Made by a program: the position numbers and the translations under genes. From Chryseobacterium sp. (GTDB taxonomy: Bacteria > Bacteroidota > Bacteroidia > Flavobacteriales > Weeksellaceae), in the NCBI RefSeq assembly GCF_029240215.1, contig NZ_JARBTK010000001.1:496001-560000 (forward strand): 64,000 bases of DNA, read 5' to 3'. The notes under the pieces were generated by a model that worked only from the letters and a program-made list of their open reading frames with translations, ran no database searches and was not told the DNA's origin. Below are positions 26,016 to 33,767 of this stretch, one piece after another (position 1 is the first letter of the stretch; each line of letters starts with the position of its first letter).

Positions 26016-26126
26016 CTCCAAGCATTATTTGAAAATATTGATGTAAGGTAAGAAAGGAATTCTAGTCAATATTGAGTTGTCAATTTTCTTGAAATGAATT
26101 TCAACTAGGTTTTTAAGAAAATTAAC

Positions 26127-26186
26127 TTTCGGCTAAAGCCTTCTTCTATGATTAATTAAAAAAGCGGACTAAAGTCCGCTCCTATT
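26127..26186 (-). repeat. R4 element acting as terminator of the MFS operon
   Basis: CGGCTAAAGCC is followed by the hairpin AGCGGAC-TAAA-GTCCGCT (26163-26180). Read on the minus strand the hairpin is followed by TTTTTAATT, so it should terminate the operon ending at 26212. The repeated cggctaaag / cggactaaag words suggest a dispersed element that supplies the terminator. Confidence 0.65.
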
Positions 26187-26211
26187 TATTTAAAAAGATA
26201 ATTGTTAAATT

Positions 26212-27594
26212 TCAAAAATGAACTTGTTGTATTTCTTCTTCAATTTCTTTTGAGTTTGAATCATCTGTTTTAATGAAAATCAAGGTAAGAATTGACGCTA
26301 AAAGCATACAAATACCACCTATGACAACATAACCCATTGCATAATTTCCAAAAGCACCTTTCACAATCGGTCCTCCAAAAAGTCCGTTAATGATTTGAGG
26401 AATTACAATAAAGAAGTTGAAGATTCCCATAAAAACTCCCATTTTTCTTTGTGGAATTGCATCAATCAGCATCGCATAAGGCATTGCCAAAATACTTGCC
26501 CAGGCAAAACCAAGACCAATCATTGAAATCCAGAGCAACGAGGTATCTTTAATAAAATACATCGAAATTAAACCCAACCCTCCGCAAAAAAGTGCCAAAG
26601 CATGGGTTTGTTTTTTGCCAATCCACTTTGCAATCGGGGTTAATAAAAAGGCAAAAGGAATTGCCCAAAGATTGTACATTCCGAATAATCTATTTGTTAA
26701 ATCTCCTGCATTATTAAATTCAACCGAATGAGTATCTTCCGGAGAAAGCCCGAAATGATGTGTTGCCAAAGCACTTGTCGTGAAAACCCACATCGTGAAC
26801 AGCGCAAACCATGAAAAAAACTGAACGATTCCCAATTTCTTCATCAAAGTTGGAATTTTAGCGAAGTCATTAAAAATGTCCGTGAATTTTGAAGGCTGTT
26901 CTGCTATTTGTTTCCCACCTTCAAACTCGGCAAATTCTTTCGGGGAGTATTCTTTCGTTGTAACGATTGTATAAATGATTGTCAATAAAAGAATTCCGGC
27001 ACCACAGTAAAAAGCATAAATGACATTATCAGCGACAAAACCCTCTTTTGCAACATTTGACACCCCTAATTTTGTCAGCCAATCTGGTAAATAAGATCCG
27101 ATCACTGCACCAATTCCAATTAAAATAGTCTGTACCGAAAATCCTAAAGTTCCCTGATGTTTCGGAAGCATATCGCCAACCAACGCACGGAACGGCTCCA
27201 TTGCAATATTGATTGATGCATCCATCATTGCCAAAAAAATCACAGCCAGCAATAAAACATTCGCAGCCATCATTTGGGTTGCGGACGCTGCGTTGGGAAG
27301 TAAAACCAATCCGACTGCACAAAGAATCGCACCAATCAGAAAATAAGGTTTTCTTCTTCCAAGCGGACTCCACGTATTGTCGCCCATATGACCGATGATT
27401 GGCTGAACGATCAATCCTGTAACTGGGGCAACCAACCAAAACCATGAAAGCTGGTGTACATCTGCACCGAAATTTCCAAGAATACGGCTTGCATTTCCGT
27501 TTTGAAGTCCGAAAGCCATCTGAATTCCTAAAAATCCCATGCTCATATTGATAATCTGGGACATGGAAAGATTTGGTTTTATTTTTTTTGACAT
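26212..27594 (-). CDS. MFS sugar transporter, maltose/maltodextrin type
   Basis: Inner-membrane major facilitator protein, 460 residues with about 12 helices. The N-terminus MSQIINMSMGFLGIQMAFGL and the loop between helices 2 and 3, GHMGDNTWSPLGRRKPY (an RRKP motif), match the sugar:cation symporter branch related to plant sucrose and animal SLC45 carriers. It is the third gene of a minus-strand unit (susA - NTF2-like - MFS; gaps of 7 and 12 bp). Placement beside a GH13 amylase strongly suggests that it takes up maltose or short maltodextrins from the periplasm. The start is ATG at 27594. Confidence 0.88.
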   Translation of the reverse strand: MSKKIKPNLSMSQIINMSMGFLGIQMAFGLQNGNASRILGNFGADVHQLSWFWLVAPVTGLIVQPIIGHMGDNTWSPLGRRKPYFLIGAILCAVGLVLLPNAASATQMMAANVLLLAVIFLAMMDASINIAMEPFRALVGDMLPKHQGTLGFSVQTILIGIGAVIGSYLPDWLTKLGVSNVAKEGFVADNVIYAFYCGAGILLLTIIYTIVTTKEYSPKEFAEFEGGKQIAEQPSKFTDIFNDFAKIPTLMKKLGIVQFFSWFALFTMWVFTTSALATHHFGLSPEDTHSVEFNNAGDLTNRLFGMYNLWAIPFAFLLTPIAKWIGKKQTHALALFCGGLGLISMYFIKDTSLLWISMIGLGFAWASILAMPYAMLIDAIPQRKMGVFMGIFNFFIVIPQIINGLFGGPIVKGAFGNYAMGYVVIGGICMLLASILTLIFIKTDDSNSKEIEEEIQQVHF

Positions 27595-27606
27595 TGTGTT
27601 TTTTAT

Positions 27607-28125
27607 TTATTTTTTTATTTTTAATTTTTCAATCAGAGCATCTTCAATTACCGTTTTTTCGTCAACTACTTTATCAACAATATCATTTGGGACTGTCATT
27701 GAAAGAACATATTGTTTCACTTTCCAGGTTCCGTTGATTTTTTCTAAAACTCCTGAACCACGGCAGATTTTCATTTGAGTGTCCAATAATTCATCAAACC
27801 AAGCTAATTTTCCGTCTTTGCTGAAATAGATGTTTCTTTTTAATGAAGTAAAATTCCATGTTTTGTTTTTATCAAAATATGGTTTTGCCCAAATCATAAA
27901 TTCTTTTTTGTTCCAAACTTCCGTGGCATCAGTGCCGATGAACGTTGATTCGTCAGCAAAAAAATCAAAATAAGTTTTGTAATCTGCTTTTGCAGCAGCT
28001 ACATTAAATTCATCAAGCATCTTATTGATGGCTGTTTTTTCTTTTTCAAAATTTGCCTGACCTGAAACTGTTGTAAAACTTAATACAAATAAAATGAACG
28101 TAAAGAATATTGTTGTTGTTTTCAT
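27607..28125 (-). CDS. Secreted NTF2-like (SnoaL/DUF4440-type) protein
   Basis: 172 residues with a signal peptide (about 1-22, ending VSGQA). The mature part starts EKEKTAINKMLDEFNVAAAKADYKT and continues FDFFADESTFIGTDATEVW, then KINGTWKVKQYVLSMTVPND, the cone-shaped NTF2-like fold. Such domains bind small molecules or catalyse isomerisation or hydrolysis; no catalytic residues can be assigned. It sits between the GH13 amylase and the sugar transporter genes with 7- and 12-bp gaps, so it is co-expressed with starch breakdown. Its role there is unknown. Confidence 0.82.
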   Translation of the reverse strand: MKTTTIFFTFILFVLSFTTVSGQANFEKEKTAINKMLDEFNVAAAKADYKTYFDFFADESTFIGTDATEVWNKKEFMIWAKPYFDKNKTWNFTSLKRNIYFSKDGKLAWFDELLDTQMKICRGSGVLEKINGTWKVKQYVLSMTVPNDIVDKVVDEKTVIEDALIEKLKIKK

Positions 28126-28132
28126 ATCTAAA

Positions 28133-29983
28133 TTATTTTAATTCAATGATCATAGACGTTTTTGCTGGAACAGTTAAATTATTTTCCAGAGAAATTTCTT
28201 TTCCTGAAGTCACCTCATTTCCTTTTGTCGAAGTTTTTATGGCTTCCGAAAAACGTTTTAAATCTAAATTTTCATCTTTTTCATTGCTGTTTACTACAAC
28301 CATTACCGTTTCTTTTTCGTTATATCTAAAGTACACAAAAACATTATTCTGAGGAACGAAATTTTTAGTTTTTCCGGTGTGAATGACTTCTTTTCCTTTT
28401 CTCCAGTTTAATAGTTTCTGAGTAAACTGATAAAACTCTTTCTGTTCAGGGGTTTGAGTTGCAGGATTTAAGGCATTTTGCTTGTCAGATTTCCAACCGC
28501 CCGGAAAATCTCTCCGGATATCTGCATCGCCACCTTTATTTTTATCACCACGCATTCCAACCTCTGTACCGTAATAAATCTGTGGAATTCCACGAATGGT
28601 TGAGATGATCGACATTGCCATTTTGTAGCTTTTAGGATCGGAATTAAAAATCTCATTCCATCGTTCTGTGTCGTGATTTTCAAAGAAAACCATGACGTTA
28701 TTGATATCAGGATAAAGAAAATCGCTTGACATACTGTTGTAAAGCCTGTTCATTCCTGTGTCCCAACCTTCTTTTTCATTTAAAGCTTTCGGTAGATCTC
28801 CATACAGCATAAAGTCCATCACAGAAGGCAAATTTGAATTGTAATTGGCAGCCTCGCCTGTTTTTGAATCTTTTTGCCATGCAGAAATATGGCCTGCAGT
28901 ATTCAGCCAAGTTTCTCCAACGATATTAAATTTAGGATATTCATCGGTGATCGCCTTTGCCCATTTCGCCATTGCTTCTTTATCATTATAAGGATAAGTG
29001 TCTACACGGAAACCGCCTAATTCGGCATATTCGATCCACCAGATTGCGTTTTGGGTTAAATATTTTAAAACCAATGGATTTTTTTGATTGATATCGGGCA
29101 TTGTCGTATCAAACCAACCGTCTAATGCTACTTTTTTGTCGGCTTCAGATGCGTTTGTATCAAACTGTGTGGTCGTTTTATAATTGGAACGTTTAAACCC
29201 GTTTTCGCCATCAGAAAACCAATGAATCCAGTCTTTTGTCGGCAAATCTTTGATCATCCAGTGTGAAATTCCCCAATGATTGGTGACGTAATCCATCACA
29301 AGCATCATTTTTCTGTCGTTGAGTTTTCTCGAAAGTTCACGATAATCTTCGTTGCTTCCGTAACGATCGTCGATTTTATATAAATCTGTCTGTGCGTAAC
29401 CATGATAAGAATATACTTTTTCGTTGTCTTCATTTACAGGTGTGAGCCAGACTGCAGTTGCACCGAGATTTTGAATATAATCAAGATTATCGATGATGCC
29501 TTTCAAATCTCCACCATGCCTTCCATTGGGAAGGCTACGGTTTGCTTTTTCAATCAAACCGGGTGTGGAATCATTTTTTTCATCTCCGTTGGCAAAACGG
29601 TCGGGCATAATGAGATACACCAGGTCTTTTGAGGAGAAAGATTCCCGGTTGGCAGAATTAGGATTTCTTTGTTTTAGTTCATAAGTGTATGAACCTATAC
29701 TTTTCTTTCCTTTTTTAAGATTGATTTTAAATTGTGAACCTTTGATTTCGTTTGTGTTTACGGTAACAAAAACGTAATTGGGATTCTCAACTTTCTGAAT
29801 TTCTTTTGCTTTAATTCCGTCTGAAAGTTCAATTTCATTACCTGCAATATTTTTTCCGTAGATCAAAATCTGAAGCTCAGGATTTTTCATTCCTTTCCAC
29901 CAGAATGCGGGTTCTACTTTCTGAATCTGCGCAAAAGCTACGGAAGCTGCCGACAGCGCAAAAATTGTATATATTTTTTTCAT
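28133..29983 (-). CDS. susA: Periplasmic GH13 alpha-amylase/neopullulanase (SusA-like)
   Basis: Secreted glycoside hydrolase, 616 residues: signal peptide (1-19), a cyclomaltodextrinase-type N-terminal beta domain (about 20-110), the (beta/alpha)8 barrel, and a C-terminal beta domain. GH13 conserved regions: MDYVTNH (230-236), GFRVDTYPY with nucleophile Asp328, VGETW with acid/base Glu357, and FFENHDTER with Asp438. It should cut alpha-1,4 glucans and cyclodextrins to maltose or glucose in the periplasm. It is the first gene of a three-gene unit with the NTF2-like and MFS genes, and part of the starch locus with susB-E and susC. The start is ATG at 29983. Confidence 0.93.
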   Translation of the reverse strand: MKKIYTIFALSAASVAFAQIQKVEPAFWWKGMKNPELQILIYGKNIAGNEIELSDGIKAKEIQKVENPNYVFVTVNTNEIKGSQFKINLKKGKKSIGSYTYELKQRNPNSANRESFSSKDLVYLIMPDRFANGDEKNDSTPGLIEKANRSLPNGRHGGDLKGIIDNLDYIQNLGATAVWLTPVNEDNEKVYSYHGYAQTDLYKIDDRYGSNEDYRELSRKLNDRKMMLVMDYVTNHWGISHWMIKDLPTKDWIHWFSDGENGFKRSNYKTTTQFDTNASEADKKVALDGWFDTTMPDINQKNPLVLKYLTQNAIWWIEYAELGGFRVDTYPYNDKEAMAKWAKAITDEYPKFNIVGETWLNTAGHISAWQKDSKTGEAANYNSNLPSVMDFMLYGDLPKALNEKEGWDTGMNRLYNSMSSDFLYPDINNVMVFFENHDTERWNEIFNSDPKSYKMAMSIISTIRGIPQIYYGTEVGMRGDKNKGGDADIRRDFPGGWKSDKQNALNPATQTPEQKEFYQFTQKLLNWRKGKEVIHTGKTKNFVPQNNVFVYFRYNEKETVMVVVNSNEKDENLDLKRFSEAIKTSTKGNEVTSGKEISLENNLTVPAKTSMIIELK

Positions 29984-30269
29984 TCTTTTAAATTATTGTG
30001 TAACTATCATGATGTATGAGACTGTTTGTAATAAATGTTTCTGAAAATAAAATTCATAATTTTAAAGATAATCAAATATATTTTTCATCTCTCAACATCG
30101 CTCATTCTTTTTGCAATTTTATTGGCGAGTTAGCTTACATAAAATAACTGAAAACTATGTTAAATCATCACGGGAAGAAGAAAAAGCAGTTTCTGATTGC
30201 CGGGAATTCCTGCTTGTTGAATACATTTGTCATCACCTACATCGATAAGAATTTTAAAAATTTAATTTG

Positions 30270-30311
30270 CAAAAAAAACTTTGTCAAAGCGTTTAAACCC
30301 TGACAAAGTTT
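30270..30311 (-). terminator. Terminator of susB
   Basis: Minus strand: 11-bp perfect stem AAACTTTGTCA...TGACAAAGTTT (30301-30311 with 30276-30286), 14-nt loop, then a run of T. It lies about 170 nt past the susB stop, so the 3' UTR would include the R2 and R3 elements. Confidence 0.75.
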
Positions 30312-30322
30312 GTATAAATATG

Positions 30323-30409
30323 GTCTTTCCTAGCCCCGATCGCAACGGCATCCTTTTTTGTTTTAGAACAAAAAAGATATAGTGGAGAGCGGGAAATAGC
30401 TTCTAAAAA
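30323..30409 (-). repeat. R3 structured repeat, copy b (downstream of susB)
   Basis: GTCTTTCCTAGCCCCGATCG ... TATAGTGGAGAGCGGGAAATAGC matches copy a (23171) in both ends; the central loop differs but keeps the pairing between the CCTTTTTTGTT and AACAAAAAAG segments, so the helix is conserved. Same orientation relative to the upstream gene as copy a. Confidence 0.8.
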
Positions 30410-30423
30410 ATAAAAATGCGTAT

Positions 30424-30480
30424 AAAACTACCCCATCTTTTCGCTACGCTCAAAATCTACCCTCTCAGAAAAGGGGAATT
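30424..30480 (-). repeat. R2 hairpin repeat, diverged copy c (touches susB stop)
   Basis: AAACTACCCCATC, an AT-poor middle with a small TCGCTACGCT hairpin, then CCCTCTCAGAAAAGGGG. Layout and both ends match R2, but the AT-rich hairpin is replaced. It directly abuts the susB stop codon. Confidence 0.6.
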
Positions 30481-32640
30481 TTATTTTATCGGTTTTATTG
30501 AGATGGCAAAACCACCGCTTCTTACCATTTTTAAAGGAATTTTTGACTTACTTGTAATCTGCTTCTTGTAAATATTGTAGCTCTGAGGATTATCGATGTA
30601 ATCTGCATCTTTTCCGTCCTCATAAATTACGGCTTCGTACTTTTTACCTTTATCAAGGAAAGAGAAATCAACGGTGTAATCGCGTTTGTTTTCGTCTGTA
30701 ATTCCACCTACAAACCAGTTTTCTGTACCTTTTGCTTTTCTAGCCGTTATGACATAATCTCCCGGTTCTGCTGATAAAATTTTGGTATCATCCCAATCTG
30801 CTGCTACATCTTTGATAAACTGGAAAGCGTCCATATGCTTTTTGTAATTTTCAGGTAAATCTGCAGCCATCTGAAGCGGCATATACATCGTCACATAAAG
30901 TGCTAACTGTTTTGCCAGAGTGGTTTTTACGAAACGTTTGTCTCCAGGGAAATAATAGTCTAGTTTGGTCTGGAAAATTCCGGGAGTGTAATCCATAGAA
31001 CCTCCCATCCATCTTGTGAAAGGAAGAATCGTCTGGTGATCCGGGTTGTTTCCTCCGAATGCTTCATACTCAGTTCCACGAGCAGCTTCGGCAGAGATAT
31101 AGTTTGGATAGGTACGGCTTTCACCTGTCGGACGAACCGATTCATGAGAATTCACCATTACTTTATACTCATTTGCTTTTTCGGCAATTCTGTAATAATG
31201 GTTGATCATCCATTGAGAATAATGATGCTCTCCTCTCGGAATAATATCACCTACATAACCTGTTTTCACAGATTTGTAGCCATATTTATTCATCAGCTGA
31301 AAAGCTTTGTCTGCCCATCTTTCGTAATTGGTTGCAGAACCTGAAGTTTCGTGGTGCATAATGAGGTCAATTCCTTTTGAATGCGCATATTCGTTCAGCA
31401 TTTTGATATCAAAATCCGGATACGGCGTGATAAAATCGAAAACATATTCTTTTGAACGACCAAACCAGTCTTCCCAACCGACATTCCAACCTTCAATCAG
31501 AAGCCCCTGGAAACCATTTTCAGAAGCAAAATCTATATAATCTTTCACTTTTGTATTGTTGGCACCATGATTTCCGTTGGGTGTCAGTTTTGAAAAATCA
31601 GTCTGCCCAAGACGTACATTTGATTCCGGCTGTCCGTATGCCCATTGAGATTTTCCAATAATCATTTCCCACCAAACACCCATGTATTTTGTGGGTTTGA
31701 TGTATGAAGTGTCGGTATATTTTGTAGGTTCGTTGAGATTAAAAATCATTTTAGAATCCATCACATCTTCGGCTTTCGGAGCAACAATAATTGTTCTCCA
31801 CGGTGTTACCATCGGAGTCTGCATGTATCCTTTTGCACCCTGTCTGTCGGCTGTAAGGTGAGTTTTGAATTTAAAATTCTGAGCATCCACTTCAAGGTGA
31901 GAAGCCGGATAATCTAAAACCGCAGCTTCCGCAACGTTAATATACAAAGGTTCTTTCCCTTCTTTTTTGAGCATTAAAGGTGACTGTACCGCATCTTTAA
32001 TCAATGTCTGTGACGCATTCGCATCTGCTGCTTTTGACCATCTTCCCGGAATTTCAGAAACTTTGGTTTCCTGATACTGATATTCCTGAGAATCGTAGTC
32101 GGCAACCATCCACCATGCTTTCATATCAGTAGGAAAATCGATTTCAGAATCTTCCTCACGAATGACAAAATAATTTAAATTTTTCTGCTGCGGAAACTCA
32201 TATCTAAATCCCAATCCGTCATTAAACAATCTGAATTTCACAATAATACTTCTTTCAGTACTCGCCTGATTAAGCGTAACCGCCAATTCGTTGTAATGGT
32301 TGATATAGTTTTTCTTTTCTCCTAAAACCGGTTGCCAGGTTTCGTTTTTTGAATCTGTTTTTTCTGCTGTTTTCGTAAATCCGCTATTTAAATCAAATTT
32401 AGCATCTTCCGGTTTTGCAATTTCTGAAGCAAATTTTATTGAAGAATCTTTAAAAATTCTCAATCCTAGTTTTGAATCTTCAACTACTGTTTTACCATTA
32501 TATTTCAGATTATAATAAGGCACTCCTTGCTTCAGCTGAAAATCCATTTCGAATTTTCCGTCAGGTGATTTTAAAGATTGTGCATTAGCAACTCCAAACA
32601 TCATTGAGAGCAAGAATGCTCCGATTGTCATTTTCTTCAT
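30481..32640 (-). CDS. susB: GH97 alpha-glucosidase (SusB-like, inverting type)
   Basis: Secreted glycoside hydrolase, 719 residues: signal peptide (1-20), N-terminal beta-sandwich (about 25-290), (beta/alpha)8 barrel, and a C-terminal beta domain. Glu431 (MHHETSG), Glu500 (VNSHESVRPTG) and Glu524 (RGTEYEAF) each sit 8 residues before the catalytic set of B. thetaiotaomicron SusB (439, 508 and 532), indicating the calcium-dependent inverting type rather than the retaining alpha-galactosidases of GH97. It should release glucose from alpha-1,4 and other alpha-gluco-oligosaccharides in the periplasm. The start is ATG at 32640. A terminator separates it from susE, so it likely has its own promoter. 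Confidence 0.94.
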   Translation of the reverse strand: MKKMTIGAFLLSMMFGVANAQSLKSPDGKFEMDFQLKQGVPYYNLKYNGKTVVEDSKLGLRIFKDSSIKFASEIAKPEDAKFDLNSGFTKTAEKTDSKNETWQPVLGEKKNYINHYNELAVTLNQASTERSIIVKFRLFNDGLGFRYEFPQQKNLNYFVIREEDSEIDFPTDMKAWWMVADYDSQEYQYQETKVSEIPGRWSKAADANASQTLIKDAVQSPLMLKKEGKEPLYINVAEAAVLDYPASHLEVDAQNFKFKTHLTADRQGAKGYMQTPMVTPWRTIIVAPKAEDVMDSKMIFNLNEPTKYTDTSYIKPTKYMGVWWEMIIGKSQWAYGQPESNVRLGQTDFSKLTPNGNHGANNTKVKDYIDFASENGFQGLLIEGWNVGWEDWFGRSKEYVFDFITPYPDFDIKMLNEYAHSKGIDLIMHHETSGSATNYERWADKAFQLMNKYGYKSVKTGYVGDIIPRGEHHYSQWMINHYYRIAEKANEYKVMVNSHESVRPTGESRTYPNYISAEAARGTEYEAFGGNNPDHQTILPFTRWMGGSMDYTPGIFQTKLDYYFPGDKRFVKTTLAKQLALYVTMYMPLQMAADLPENYKKHMDAFQFIKDVAADWDDTKILSAEPGDYVITARKAKGTENWFVGGITDENKRDYTVDFSFLDKGKKYEAVIYEDGKDADYIDNPQSYNIYKKQITSKSKIPLKMVRSGGFAISIKPIK

Positions 32641-32665
32641 ATGATTATTATATAAACATTAAAAA

Positions 32666-32696
32666 TAAAAAAACTGTTGCTATAAAGCAACAGTTT
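32666..32696 (-). terminator. Terminator after the susCDE operon
   Basis: Minus strand: stem AAACTGTTGC/GCAACAGTTT (32671-32680 with 32687-32696), 6-nt loop, then TTTTTATTTTT. It lies between susE and susB. Confidence 0.85.
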
Positions 32697-32713
32697 TAAA
32701 GAATTGATAGTTA

Positions 32714-33748
32714 CTAATTTATTGTATAAGTAAGTTCATACGGATCGAAAGTAACAGTGTGCTGACCTGCCGAAATCGCTAAATTACCTCCGGAAGTTGA
32801 AGCATTTCCGCCAGAACCTCCCCAATTTGGTTGACTCCAGTCATGGTTGAGCCTGAATTTAAACTCTCCCGCTAAAAAATTTGCTGTAGCAGTCCACTTC
32901 AATTGAGTATTATCCCAAACCATATCTATATCTGTACTCCAGTTACCACCAGGTGTTGCAGATCCTATTAAACTCATTTGATATGGGATCATCTTCAGAG
33001 TATTAGCATTAGTGTTTACTGTAGCTTGATAATAGCCAACGCCTGGTGCTACAATGTCACCACCTGCATTATACAAAATAGGAATTGTATTTGTTGCTGA
33101 TGAAAACTGGCTATTTGTTCCGTAAGAGTTATCCCAGTTTTTCTGTGGGGTAATTTTGAATGCAAGTCCATTGTCTGCAGTTGCCAGAAATTTAATGTAG
33201 CCAACATAAATCCCATTTGAATTAGGAGATACAAGAGTATTTGCCGTATTAGGATCCCATCCCTGATATTTACCAGGAGCATACATATAAGAAATCAGCG
33301 CATAAGGATTCACAGAAATTTTTTGTACCGCCGAATAAACAGGAGTTCCTTTTCCTACAGTAGTTTTTAATCTTACATCTATGTTAGAAGCAACACCAGT
33401 TGGCAATCCAAGACTTAGCATTAAAGCATTAAATTCTATTACCGTATATGATTTAGACAATACTCCATTACTTAAACCTGCTTCTTTTAGTGGGGCAAAA
33501 TTAGTACCTGTAACTGCAAATTGTAATACATTTGTAATCTCAACTTCAGGAGTATATTCTGCAGGAGTAATTGTGAAAGTAACCGCATTGTTATTTGCAT
33601 TTGCACTAGACAAAGATAGTGTAGTTGCACTTGCTTTAAGTGTAGGCTCAGATTTTAAAGATAAAATAGCCTGATCTTCATCTTTTTCGCAAGACCAAAC
33701 CATCATAATAGCGACAGCTGCGAAAAAAAATTTTATTATATTTTTCAT
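32714..33748 (-). CDS. susE: Starch-binding outer-membrane lipoprotein (SusE-like)
   Basis: Surface lipoprotein, 344 residues: lipobox VWSC (Cys20) followed by EKDED. The first ~120 residues form the SusE/SusF N-terminal Ig-like domain with ATTLSLSSANANNNAVTFTI, then LQFAVTGTNF. Two later modules, YMYAPGKYQGWDPNTANTL (about 153-250) and a C-terminal GSATPGGNWSTDIDMVW part (about 258-344), have aromatic starch-binding character. Only one SusE/F-like gene is present, as in several Flavobacteriia. It captures starch at the surface with SusC/D. It is the third gene of the susC-D-E operon, 19 bp after susD. Confidence 0.85.
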   Translation of the reverse strand: MKNIIKFFFAAVAIMMVWSCEKDEDQAILSLKSEPTLKASATTLSLSSANANNNAVTFTITPAEYTPEVEITNVLQFAVTGTNFAPLKEAGLSNGVLSKSYTVIEFNALMLSLGLPTGVASNIDVRLKTTVGKGTPVYSAVQKISVNPYALISYMYAPGKYQGWDPNTANTLVSPNSNGIYVGYIKFLATADNGLAFKITPQKNWDNSYGTNSQFSSATNTIPILYNAGGDIVAPGVGYYQATVNTNANTLKMIPYQMSLIGSATPGGNWSTDIDMVWDNTQLKWTATANFLAGEFKFRLNHDWSQPNWGGSGGNASTSGGNLAISAGQHTVTFDPYELTYTIN

Positions 33749-33767
33749 TATTTTAAGCTTTTAAAAA

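Larger units (their letters stand above)
29984..30480. other. Gene-free gap between susB and susA
   Basis: This 497-bp gap contains the susA leader, a minus-strand terminator (30270-30311), an R3 repeat (30323-30409) and a diverged R2 repeat touching the susB stop. A 48-codon plus-strand frame at 30157-30303 (MLNHHGKKKKQFLIAG...) overlaps the terminator and is probably not a gene. No sequence matching a regulator gene is seen. Confidence 0.6.

Noticed and set aside
30157..30303. Small plus-strand frame MLNHHGKKKKQF... between susB and susA
   Set aside because: Its 3' end lies in the minus-strand terminator hairpin and poly-A stretch, and no promoter, motif or relative was recognised.
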